Part shown: positions 25,566-34,452 of the stretch, in pieces
Position numbering within the stretch: the first letter of the stretch is position 1
Layout: every line of letters begins with the position of its first letter
Assembly (NCBI GenBank): GCA_964494325.1
Contig: CAZBTJ010000001.1
Coordinates: forward strand, 61,900 to 125,899
DNA from: JAIPFM01 sp964494325
GTDB lineage: Bacteria; Planctomycetota; Phycisphaerae; Sedimentisphaerales; Anaerobacaceae
Direction of reading: 5' to 3'
DNA: 64,000 nt
The notes under the pieces: generated by a model
What the model was told of the DNA's origin: nothing
What the model saw: the letters and a program-made list of their open reading frames with translations, nothing else
Database searches by the model: none
Made by a program: the position numbers and the translations under genes

Positions 25566-28500
25566 TTATTTTTCCAGGGCCTGCTGGACCGTCTGAAAAA
25601 GCTCATCCAAAGGGATATCCAGTTCCAACACGGTACCGTCGGGTGCGATGAGAATCGGGCTGTGGTAGCGATCTTCTTTCTCGTTGCGGCCCCAACGATA
25701 GTACCCGTTGGAAAAAGTCCTCCGATGAGCCTGGTCTATGACACCGAAAGTCCAGTTGAGCCCTTCCCAGGTCATCAGGTTCTTCAGCGGCCCAAACATG
25801 TTGGCGTGCGGCCATACCGAAGGCATCACACTCAAAACAGTCAATTCTCCACTGGTTCCATAGTCGGCCTGGAGTTGTTTCAGGATCTCACGTTTCCGGA
25901 TTTCTTGATCAGGCACAATCCCCTCTGCCGGGATATCCAGGAGGAGACATCCTCCACGGAAATCACTCAGAGAACAGGAACGACCGTCCAGCCCTGTCAT
26001 AGAAAACTCAGGCGCAATAAGACCGAGTCGCACAGGCAAAACGACAGGCACAGTTATAACGCCCAGATCAACAGGCACCGTGTAATAGTCATCATCACCC
26101 GCGTCAGGAATACTGAATGCATGCTCGAGACGTCCAACAAGAGCCCGGTCTCCCCAAAAGCCTCGGTTCGGATTGTCGAGGCGGATGACCAATTCATAGT
26201 AACCGGGCAAAACATCTTCAATGAGTAACTCGCCTGTGGCCTCAAGATTGACAATACAGGGTGCAGGCGTTCTCAGTGCCTGAACTCGCTTATAGATCCG
26301 CCCATACGCCCGCCCTTCGTCTGTTTGAAACCAGGCTTGACGCCATTGGCTCTGCTGAGCCCCATCCATAAGCAAATAATCCTCAGGCAAAGAGACCAAA
26401 GGCAGCTCTGTGGGAATTTCCTGGGCAGATCGAATCGACACAAGACACTTGGAAGTGTCAAGACCATGAGACGCTTCAGACAAGACAAGGCTTCCCACTG
26501 CGTTCCGTCCTCCGCCGCCCAGTTGAACCTCAGTGGTTTTTCCGGCGTTGACTTCAAGGGTTATTGTCCGATCCTGGGACCGCACTGTCATGGTACCCGG
26601 CTTGACCTTGGTAAAGGCGAATCGCCCCTCTGCATCCGTGCGCATTTGCTTGGGGTCTGAAACTCGTACGGCATCAGGATTCCTGAAGTCACTTGGCCGC
26701 CTGAGACTAACCGTCTGATTTGCAGCGGGCTGGTCTCCAGTCGACACCTGACCTTCCACCTGAGCCCAAGCCTCAAGCCGGATTTTCGAATCATTTAGAA
26801 ACTGGGCTTCACTGACCTCTGCCATGCCCAGCTCGCTGACAACCACCACCTTGAATGCCTCGTTGGGAGCGGCAAAAGAGAAGTGTCCGTTCTCATCCAG
26901 AGACACCATGCGCCAGGATTCTCTTACATCTTCAATCACACCGTCACGTACAACATTGCCCCCCCGGGCTGTGGCAATGAGCATCTTAGCATCTTGCGAT
27001 GGCGTCCCATCAGGATTCATGACCCACCCACTCAATTCTGTCCCCTTTGTCAGGGTGACATCCTTGAGAATCTCGGTCCCATCGTTGAAATAAACGTCTG
27101 TCTCTGTGGGCAGATAGCCTTCGGCCTCAAAACGAAGTGCCATGCCCCGATTTTGATAGCGGAATGTCATCTCATACTGGCCATTAGTAACGTGCCTGGT
27201 GTTGTCCTGCCACACGGTCCTTTCATCCGGGTTCCATTGAATGCCTTCGTCCAGAGTGAACTGAGAAATCGTCTCGCCAGTCTCGGCATTCAGCACACGA
27301 CCCTTGAGCTTGCCCTGTGGGGTGAGCGTCACGGTCTGTACGTGTCCAGAGGCGGTCAACGCATAGTCGTCAAGTGATGCAAAGCCTTTCGCTTGAATAT
27401 CATAAAGCACTTCATCCAAAGGCAGATCATAGAGGACCGCCCTACCTGCCTTGTCTGTCAGGGCTTTGCCACGAATGCTATGGCTTCGATCATTGGCATA
27501 CTCCATCCTTCGCCAGGCCCTGGCCGTCACAGAACAGCCTTGAATAGCCTTCTCATGCGAATCGTTGACCTGGAGCATCAATAGACTCGCAGGTTGGAGC
27601 ACGAATTCAATATCAGACATGCCCTCTGTAACCTGTATCTCCTGCATATCCTGGGCATAGCCTGGCATCACGACTGTCAGGATTGTCGGCCCAGGTATGC
27701 GGCGATCAAAGCTGAACCGCCCCTCTGAATCCGTGATCGTCTGATCCTTGTCAATCCAGTAGTCCCATCCCTGCAAAACCTCCACACCCTCAACAGGCAA
27801 TCCCAGTGTATCCACAGCGCAGCCGGTTAGAGTCAGACCTGGGCACATCAGGACTATGGATGATCGGTTTAGAAGTGCCTCCATGGAGGGACTCCACACT
27901 GTGCGCTGGGTACTGACATAGTCAGGATGTTTAACCTTGACACTGGGGTCTCCGTCTGGTGGAAAGTGCTCATAGGTCCATCGGCCCTGGGCGTCAGTTC
28001 GAACCTGACGCCGGCTGGAAAAGGTCGTGTCCCGTTCGGTCTTGTGCCCCGCGCGAATGGACGATCCCACACTCACCACCACGTCCTCAATGGGGTCGCC
28101 AGTCTCGGTCTGGACAGTGCCTCCGATGGTCACCCCTTGATTCAAATACGACATGTATGACCCCGGTATGGCAATGCCATCTCTACCCGGATTCCAATCA
28201 AGTATCTTATACACATGGGCCGGGCTCAGTATCCGAATATAGAGACTGTCCGGCGCCTCTCCCTCCCATGTGAATCGACACTGGCCTGCAGTATTTGCGG
28301 TCAATATCTCTTCCTTATTTTGTGCCTGCTCATAGCGATACGTCACCTTGACTGGCACACCCTGAACTGGCTGATCGGTCTCGGCATCCAGCAGGGTCAA
28401 GAGCAGACCTTTGTCCGACACACTGACCTCCCGGTTGATCTGGACATTGGGGTCTAAAGACGGCAGTTCATTGAGGTCCTCCGGCCCAACCAGATTCAAA

Positions 28501-29066
28501 CGCTTCTGGATAGTCAAAATTGAGACTTGTATCGCAGTTCGGAGTTCTGTGTTGTCCAGCGTATCTGCCAGCCTCTGCAATGCAGAGATTGTTGATCCGT
28601 CGCCGATCTCGGCAAGAAGTTCTGCAATTGTAATCTGTGTCGCCTCCTGGCCGGTTTCCAATAGAGCCAGCAGGCCGGGCAAGTCTTTTTGTTCGTACAG
28701 GGTCCGTGCCAGGGTAGATTCATTGGATGGTGTTTCTTCGGGCTTGATCTCTTTGACGATTGTCGGCTTCGGCGAAGGCACCGTATCACCACCCTTGAGA
28801 TGGCGTGCCAGGAACAAGCAGCCTACAATGAATACGGCGGCCATGGCTAGTTTTGTGATGGGGCTTCTCATAATACGTCTCCCTAGCTCGATCACGGCCG
28901 ACAGGTCGGTGCGTGGTCGAACATTTTCTTGGGCTCGTTGAAGTAGAGATGCCAGGGCCTGGGGGTGCTTCTGCTGCCAGGTCTTATAGTCCGGTTCGGG
29001 TTGCTTTCCGGGGGCTGTATTTTCGATGGCGGTGTCCAGCCAGTGTTTGTCTTGAGGACTGGTCAT
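25566..29066 (-). CDS. sigma-coupled membrane protein with carboxypeptidase-regulatory-like repeats and redoxin-like end (paralogue)
   Basis: 1166 residues: cytoplasmic N-terminus 1-68, TM helix about 70-89, helical repeats about 110-190 (YEQKDLPGLLALLETGQEAT). Many CarboxypepD_reg/Ig-like modules fill about 230-1000 (for example GGTVQTETGDPIEDVVVSVG, GCAVDTLGLPVEGVEVLQG, GWVMNPDGTPSQDAKMLI). A redoxin-like end begins about 1015 (LIAPEFSMTGLDGRSCSLSD), with GGCLLLDIPAEG where the CxxC loop should be. The TM block MRSPITKLAMAAVFIVGCLF is nearly identical to that of the 998-residue paralogue while the flanking cytoplasmic parts differ. The start overlaps the sigma stop (ATGA). It likely senses or binds something outside the inner membrane and acts on its sigma factor (inference). 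Confidence 0.7.
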   Translation of the reverse strand: MTSPQDKHWLDTAIENTAPGKQPEPDYKTWQQKHPQALASLLQRAQENVRPRTDLSAVIELGRRIMRSPITKLAMAAVFIVGCLFLARHLKGGDTVPSPKPTIVKEIKPEETPSNESTLARTLYEQKDLPGLLALLETGQEATQITIAELLAEIGDGSTISALQRLADTLDNTELRTAIQVSILTIQKRLNLVGPEDLNELPSLDPNVQINREVSVSDKGLLLTLLDAETDQPVQGVPVKVTYRYEQAQNKEEILTANTAGQCRFTWEGEAPDSLYIRILSPAHVYKILDWNPGRDGIAIPGSYMSYLNQGVTIGGTVQTETGDPIEDVVVSVGSSIRAGHKTERDTTFSSRRQVRTDAQGRWTYEHFPPDGDPSVKVKHPDYVSTQRTVWSPSMEALLNRSSIVLMCPGLTLTGCAVDTLGLPVEGVEVLQGWDYWIDKDQTITDSEGRFSFDRRIPGPTILTVVMPGYAQDMQEIQVTEGMSDIEFVLQPASLLMLQVNDSHEKAIQGCSVTARAWRRMEYANDRSHSIRGKALTDKAGRAVLYDLPLDEVLYDIQAKGFASLDDYALTASGHVQTVTLTPQGKLKGRVLNAETGETISQFTLDEGIQWNPDERTVWQDNTRHVTNGQYEMTFRYQNRGMALRFEAEGYLPTETDVYFNDGTEILKDVTLTKGTELSGWVMNPDGTPSQDAKMLIATARGGNVVRDGVIEDVRESWRMVSLDENGHFSFAAPNEAFKVVVVSELGMAEVSEAQFLNDSKIRLEAWAQVEGQVSTGDQPAANQTVSLRRPSDFRNPDAVRVSDPKQMRTDAEGRFAFTKVKPGTMTVRSQDRTITLEVNAGKTTEVQLGGGGRNAVGSLVLSEASHGLDTSKCLVSIRSAQEIPTELPLVSLPEDYLLMDGAQQSQWRQAWFQTDEGRAYGRIYKRVQALRTPAPCIVNLEATGELLIEDVLPGYYELVIRLDNPNRGFWGDRALVGRLEHAFSIPDAGDDDYYTVPVDLGVITVPVVLPVRLGLIAPEFSMTGLDGRSCSLSDFRGGCLLLDIPAEGIVPDQEIRKREILKQLQADYGTSGELTVLSVMPSVWPHANMFGPLKNLMTWEGLNWTFGVIDQAHRRTFSNGYYRWGRNEKEDRYHSPILIAPDGTVLELDIPLDELFQTVQQALEK

Positions 29067-29611
29067 AAGTATTTGCCCTCCATAAAGCCGTTTCTCCGGA
29101 GCATTTTTTCGATCTTCCTGCGTGCTCTGAAGAGTCTGCCACGCACAGTGGGGTCTGCGATGCCAAGGACTTGACTGATCTGTTGATAGTCCAGATGCTG
29201 ATAGTAGTGCAGGACCACGATTTGTCTGTACATGGCCGGGAGTTTATCCACTGCCGCCTTGACTGCATGCTCATTATCGCTGGCATTGGCAGGGTCCTCA
29301 GTGACCGCAGGTTCATGCTGCGGCGTCAAAGACACCTGTCTTCGCTGGCGATTACGCATCATTTGATACGCTTCATTGCGACAGATTCGCCCCAGCCAGG
29401 CGCCAAAGCGATTGACATTTTTTAAGTCTCCCAGTTTCTCAGCGACCTTCACAAAAGCCTGCTGAGCTGCATCTTCAGCCAGATTCCGATCCAACAGGAT
29501 GGCATAGGCCAACCAGACCATGGTGGCGTAGTACGACTCATAGAGCCGGCCAAAGGCCTCAGCGTCACCGCAACGAGCTGCGTTAACTAAATGTATTTCT
29601 TCACTTTCCAC
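29063..29611 (-). CDS. ECF RNA polymerase sigma factor
   Basis: 182 residues: region 2 about 8-85 (NLAEDAAQQAFVKVAEKLGD, FGAWLGRICRNEAYQMMRNR) and region 4 about 118-172 (KLPAMYRQIVVLHYYQHLDY, QVLGIADPTVRGRLFRARRK). It starts with GTG; AGGTGA stands 9 bases upstream and no ATG gives a better start. Translationally coupled to the 1166-residue protein by a 4-base overlap. Confidence 0.9.
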   Translation of the reverse strand: MESEEIHLVNAARCGDAEAFGRLYESYYATMVWLAYAILLDRNLAEDAAQQAFVKVAEKLGDLKNVNRFGAWLGRICRNEAYQMMRNRQRRQVSLTPQHEPAVTEDPANASDNEHAVKAAVDKLPAMYRQIVVLHYYQHLDYQQISQVLGIADPTVRGRLFRARRKIEKMLRRNGFMEGKYL

Positions 29612-29728
29612 GATTCAGGTTCACCTGTAGGATATCCTATTGATCGATCACATCATACAGATGAATGGGCGTGAGGAATAGTTCGCTAAAAAATATTCTT
29701 GTGTGAAATATTTTCTAGTTGGCCCTGA

Positions 29729-29866
29729 TTAGTCACGCAGCTCCGGGGTGATCCATAACAAGGGAAAACGCAGGGGGAGATTACGCAGGACCTCAAAGGT
29801 CTTGGGATCTGCTTCCAGGCCTTTCCCCAGGTCCAGGTAATCCTGGTTTTTTAGAGCCAGGCCTTG
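29729..29866 (-). pseudogene. unassigned C-terminal gene remnant
   Basis: The reverse frame reads LKNQDYLDLGKGLEADPKTF and then EVLRNLPLRFPLLWITPELR to TAA. The composition is protein-like and there is no start. In another frame just upstream lies DEKYVTQAVNHLKAWL. It looks like the decayed end of a gene between the sigma operon and the heparinase genes; I cannot name the family. The rest of the 29612-29915 gap shows nothing. Confidence 0.4.
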
Positions 29867-29915
29867 AGATGGTTGACAGCCTGGGTGACATATTTCTCAT
29901 CCTGGGTAAGAAGAC

Positions 29916-32900
29916 TCATCTAGACAAGACCGCCACCTCTTTATCTGACAACGCCTTGTTGTGCACACGCAGTTCATCCACAGCGACATGCAGGTCTCTG
30001 AATAGGGTGATATCCTTTACATGGGCATGCCTTTCCTTGACTGTTTTGGGTGTCCAGTCACGTAGTTCACCATTGACATACAGACACGTTTTGTGGGAAT
30101 CATACGTTAATGCGATGTGAACCCACTGCCCTTCGTCTGCATCCACTTGACGCAGGTCAAAACTTGTTGGCTCGGACCCCCGAAAAAACGAGGTCTGCAT
30201 CTGATAGTGGCGCAACCGGGCCGCAGGATGTGACTCCCAGCTTGATTCCAAAAGTGCGACATCAGACGACGTTTCTATACGCAGCCAGAAACTTATAGTT
30301 AGAGCATCTTCCGGGCTGGGGATGTTTTTCAGGATGAGACTCGATCCCTTGCCACTCAACTGAATAGCACTGCCCACCTTGCCTGACACCAGATGCCCGG
30401 CTCTGACTTCAAAGTTCGGACCGGTGAGTGCTTCGCCATCCACGTGTGAAACCAGGCGACCATCCTCAGAAACCTGAATATGTCGAGGCCTGACAAACAT
30501 GCCTGTATTGACGGACACAAAGTTAGCCGCTCCAGGCAATTTCACGTGGCAAATGGCCTTGCTCTGAGCCAGACGCAAGGAGAAGACATGGGCACCCTGT
30601 CCCAGATAGATCTTGCCTGACAATTTAGACGCTATCACATTGTTGTGCAGAATGACATGATTCCCAATGGTCAACTGATTACCGCCTTTGCGATCCAGAC
30701 TGAACTCGTACACACCGGCCTGATCAGCCAGAAAATGCCCCTTGAACTCTCTCAAGCAGGCGGCCGTATCACTGGGCTCCAAACACAAAACCGGCTGCAC
30801 CACGTAAGGTGTCTCGCCAGACCCAATAGCAAGGTGTGAAACAGGCAATCCATTGGTTGGCAAAACTCGACACAGAACACTGCGATCATAGGCAGTCATC
30901 ACCAACCCAGGAGTGACCTGGCCCAGATGCACGGCCTGACTTCTGGGCACAGGCACAGGGGACTGCAGGGCAAATCCCGCTTCAGGCTTGTGCTTCAGAT
31001 CGTTGGTGCAGGGCAGATACTGTGCGTCCCCGGGTTTCATAACGGACAAGGCCACCTGATACGGTGCCTCACGCTCACCCTTCCAGAACACCGGGTCACA
31101 CACCATCACATAGATTTCGTGTAGCCCCCTGGCCAGGACCATCAGGCCAAAGCGATCCTGTTGCGAATGGCCATAGGGACCGGATACATCAATCAAGGCC
31201 TGACCTGCGACGGTCATTTGCACAGGTCCGCAGGAATTCAGTTTGAATCCGTACAGGCCATCAGCCGTGGCATTATAATACCCACCAAAACAGAAGTAGC
31301 CCTGTTTCATGGCCTTGACCGGGGCTTGAGGATTCACACGTGGCATGGTCAGGCCAGGCACGACACAACTCAACACAGGCGCATAATCGGCAAATGAAGG
31401 CACCATATTTTTTTGGCCTGTGAAGATGCCGTTCTTGCCCTCATACAATGTGTGACAAATTTCATAGACCTTGATCTTGAGTCCCTGGACAATCTTGCGG
31501 TTCCGTTTTGCAGAAACCTTCTTCTGCCGCAGAACATTCAGAACCCGTAAATCGGAGCCGCCATCCCCTTCTTCATCAAAGGGCCAATAGCGAGCAAAGG
31601 TCCGGGCCCTTAACACACAGGACTTGGTCAATTGAATTCCATCGGCATAGAGTCTGGACGTCCCGGACACGGGCGTCCCATCCAGACTGTAGCGTATTTG
31701 CATGCCCGCAGGAGGGGCTTTGAAATGCAGCCGTGTGCGACCCTCTATCACGAACGACCTGACCTCATCTGTTTTATTCCTATCCGGAGTATAGCCATGA
31801 GGCGTGTCGAGTTCAGGCCTGGGGGGAAGTCCCTCAACACCGGCCACAATGCTTGAATTCCGCGCCATGGTAAACAGGGTACGCTCCCCCTCTGTTTTAC
31901 CAAAACGATAGACATCGGTGTGCTCACCAGCGCTCACAGTCAAACGAGTTCGATCACTGTTCCACGCCGTAATCGGCAGGTGTTCACCAAATCGAAAGGG
32001 GAACAGTAATACACGAAATTCAGGGTCCACGGCCATGGCTGGGATGATCACACGCTTGGGTCCCCATGATGCTTCGAGCGCAGGTTGAGGAAAGGCAAAC
32101 TCGGCATTGCGCCACAACACACGCACCAGCAGCATAGGATCACCAGGACTGGGTTGACGTTCATTCTGCATACCATACCGGTCATAACGCACTTCTTGGG
32201 TGTCCGTCAAACAGAGGATGAGATCTGTGGTCCGATCCTCGGGCATGCCCTTTTGAAGATACCGATTCTGCACTGTGCTATCAGCCTTGTACAGGGTGAC
32301 ATCGGGAGACAGCTTGAAGCACCAATCGTATTGATGTTTGTGGCTGTCTTTGCGTACATCATCAATGACCAGGACATAGGGCGTTTTGCCCTTGACCAGA
32401 TGCAGTGTACGATATACATGATCCACGTGATTCCATCGTTGGAACCGCTCTGGCCCGCGTGTTTCCCCATGCCAGTTGCCCCAATCCAGACCGGTGTAGC
32501 CTTCCTGATATTCGCGAATCGGTGTTTGAAAGGGCAATTCCACCTCTCGATCCAGGAGCATGGCATTTTCCGCATAGGGTGCCATCAAGCCCAAATCCTG
32601 CTCAAACATGGGATGCCACAATTGGAAGCTCTTTTCCAGCTTTCGCCAGTTGTACTGATCTGTGGCATCAGACACAAAGGTTGTGGCCAGGTCATTGTCT
32701 GCCACCACCATCAACTGACCAGCCACGGGACTGTACACACCTGCATACCCGTCGATCAACACCATATTGCGGAAATAGCAGTCCATGTACCAGTCACGCC
32801 GCGTGCTCCACTCCACGCCATGGGCCGTGAGATTAAAGTCACCGGCTTCAGGTGTTTCATGGCCTGCGGACAACACATCACTGCGGCATTCATAGTGAAT

Positions 32901-34433
32901 CATCAATGCATTCGGGTCCCAGGAAGACCGTGACATGGCCGCGCCCCGGGCCAGGTCCACCCACGCCTCGGTTTTGACCAAGACTTCCTTGGGCAATCCC
33001 TGATCATCGTAGTCAATGACTTGGCCAGCTTTATCACGTAAACCGTCCGTAGCCATGAGCAGCATCACATCACGATGCGAATAGTCAATGCGCGGCGTGG
33101 GCAAGGTTTCGGCCGGATCCGTGCCTGCAGCACCCAAGCCGTGATCCCGCATGCGAGACTTGTAGTAATAATCCACGACAGGATCCTTCGGATACACATG
33201 CTTGAGTAGAAACGCCCAATTAAAGAACTGGTCCATCCACGGTCCGGACCCCAGCCCCATGGTCCAAAATCGTGATTCGGTCAATCCTTGGCCCAGAGGC
33301 GGTACAGCCACACGACGTCCAGATCCATAGCGTGCGAACAGGTTCGTTGAATCCATGACCTTGCCCCAGACCATAAGTTTCAAATGGTCATGGGCAAGCA
33401 AGGGTAAGGCCCCGGACTCCGGTTGACTGGCACGCCGGGCGATGGCCAGGCTGGCTCGTTCCGGCAAAAAGCCCTTGCACTTCTCATGCAGGAGGCCACC
33501 AAGTGACACATCGTAGGTGATCTTGTTGCACACAGCCGGGGCATATTCCTTTAAGAGGCGTGGATCCCAGCCCTCTTCACCTTCAATGGCCAGATTCAGG
33601 AGCAGCAGATCCTCACCCATACTCATGTGGTTGTTGATAAACATGTGGCCCGGCAATTCCATGCCCGTGGTGTAGCGTCCATACGTCAACTTGGACAAAA
33701 CACGCCGTACCAACGTGCGTTCGTCTTGTGTAAACCAGCGATACAAGTAATCGTAGTTCATCAGCACGCTGTTAAAAAACACACTCTGGTGCCGATCCCC
33801 ATCATTTCCATAGGTCACGCCCTGCCTGGCCAGCTTGGCTATCAATGCAGCCCCACCCTTTTCAAAGGCATCATCGTAATACATGTCTCCCACCTTGGAG
33901 ATGGAAACACGCGCATAGTAATACCAGTTGTCACGAATATGTGCCATGCCCTCGTGCGTGTTAAAAATGTCGATAATCGGCTCACGAAATCGAGCCTCCT
34001 TGACCAAGTCCTCGGCCGCCTGACGACCCAATTTGTCATCGTCAGTCACCAGGGCTTTCAGGCCCATACACAGCATATCGCCGGTCTTGGCTTTGGCCTG
34101 CACATCGTTCCAGATGATACGAAAGTAACGGTCTGCCTGGTCGCCCAGTGTTACTCTTGCTTGAATCGCACTGATGTCCTCCGGGCTCATCAAGACCCTG
34201 GGATGTACACCCACTGGAGGTACGGGTGTCAAGGCCGATTCATCATACCCTTCCCTGGTAGTCAGATATCGGTACGGCATGGGCGGCAAGGACCCAATAT
34301 CCTGGCGCAACTGGCCACTCAAAACATAATCCGCGTCCGGCGTAAACTTGCCTCTGTATTCTTCCCCTGCGTACAAACAGGCAGAGAGACACAAAGCACA
34401 AAACAGGCTCGTTAATTTCGTGAAGATCGGCAT
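29916..34433 (-). CDS. giant secreted heparinase II/III-like polysaccharide lyase with PA14 and LamG modules
   Basis: 1505 residues. Signal peptide at 1-22. An alpha/alpha-toroid-like region (about 75-430) contains HPRVLMSPEDISAIQARVTL and the conserved HMFINNHMSMGEDLLLLNLA. A heparinase II/III-type beta domain (about 450-800) contains AAMSRSSWDPNALMIHYECR. Then come a chitobiase-type stretch near 905-960 (MQIRYSLDGTPVSGTSRLYA), two PA14-like regions (about 990-1290) and a terminal LamG/concanavalin-like domain (TISFWLRIET; VHIALTYDSHKTCLYVNGEL). It would cleave acidic polysaccharide (alginate or glycosaminoglycan type) outside the cell. AGGAG lies 6 bases before ATG. Encoded 19 bases downstream of the related 1050-residue gene. 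Confidence 0.8.
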   Translation of the reverse strand: MPIFTKLTSLFCALCLSACLYAGEEYRGKFTPDADYVLSGQLRQDIGSLPPMPYRYLTTREGYDESALTPVPPVGVHPRVLMSPEDISAIQARVTLGDQADRYFRIIWNDVQAKAKTGDMLCMGLKALVTDDDKLGRQAAEDLVKEARFREPIIDIFNTHEGMAHIRDNWYYYARVSISKVGDMYYDDAFEKGGAALIAKLARQGVTYGNDGDRHQSVFFNSVLMNYDYLYRWFTQDERTLVRRVLSKLTYGRYTTGMELPGHMFINNHMSMGEDLLLLNLAIEGEEGWDPRLLKEYAPAVCNKITYDVSLGGLLHEKCKGFLPERASLAIARRASQPESGALPLLAHDHLKLMVWGKVMDSTNLFARYGSGRRVAVPPLGQGLTESRFWTMGLGSGPWMDQFFNWAFLLKHVYPKDPVVDYYYKSRMRDHGLGAAGTDPAETLPTPRIDYSHRDVMLLMATDGLRDKAGQVIDYDDQGLPKEVLVKTEAWVDLARGAAMSRSSWDPNALMIHYECRSDVLSAGHETPEAGDFNLTAHGVEWSTRRDWYMDCYFRNMVLIDGYAGVYSPVAGQLMVVADNDLATTFVSDATDQYNWRKLEKSFQLWHPMFEQDLGLMAPYAENAMLLDREVELPFQTPIREYQEGYTGLDWGNWHGETRGPERFQRWNHVDHVYRTLHLVKGKTPYVLVIDDVRKDSHKHQYDWCFKLSPDVTLYKADSTVQNRYLQKGMPEDRTTDLILCLTDTQEVRYDRYGMQNERQPSPGDPMLLVRVLWRNAEFAFPQPALEASWGPKRVIIPAMAVDPEFRVLLFPFRFGEHLPITAWNSDRTRLTVSAGEHTDVYRFGKTEGERTLFTMARNSSIVAGVEGLPPRPELDTPHGYTPDRNKTDEVRSFVIEGRTRLHFKAPPAGMQIRYSLDGTPVSGTSRLYADGIQLTKSCVLRARTFARYWPFDEEGDGGSDLRVLNVLRQKKVSAKRNRKIVQGLKIKVYEICHTLYEGKNGIFTGQKNMVPSFADYAPVLSCVVPGLTMPRVNPQAPVKAMKQGYFCFGGYYNATADGLYGFKLNSCGPVQMTVAGQALIDVSGPYGHSQQDRFGLMVLARGLHEIYVMVCDPVFWKGEREAPYQVALSVMKPGDAQYLPCTNDLKHKPEAGFALQSPVPVPRSQAVHLGQVTPGLVMTAYDRSVLCRVLPTNGLPVSHLAIGSGETPYVVQPVLCLEPSDTAACLREFKGHFLADQAGVYEFSLDRKGGNQLTIGNHVILHNNVIASKLSGKIYLGQGAHVFSLRLAQSKAICHVKLPGAANFVSVNTGMFVRPRHIQVSEDGRLVSHVDGEALTGPNFEVRAGHLVSGKVGSAIQLSGKGSSLILKNIPSPEDALTISFWLRIETSSDVALLESSWESHPAARLRHYQMQTSFFRGSEPTSFDLRQVDADEGQWVHIALTYDSHKTCLYVNGELRDWTPKTVKERHAHVKDITLFRDLHVAVDELRVHNKALSDKEVAVLSR

Positions 34434-34452
34434 AATTCACTCCTATAGATGC

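Noticed and set aside
32085..32933. Forward open frame of 282 codons inside the 1505-residue lyase gene
   Set aside because: Exactly antisense to a well-supported domain; no ribosome site, and His/Gln/Ile-rich composition typical of a shadow frame.
33627..34415. Forward open frame of 262 codons inside the same lyase gene
   Set aside because: Antisense shadow of the N-terminal lyase domain; no family likeness or start signal.
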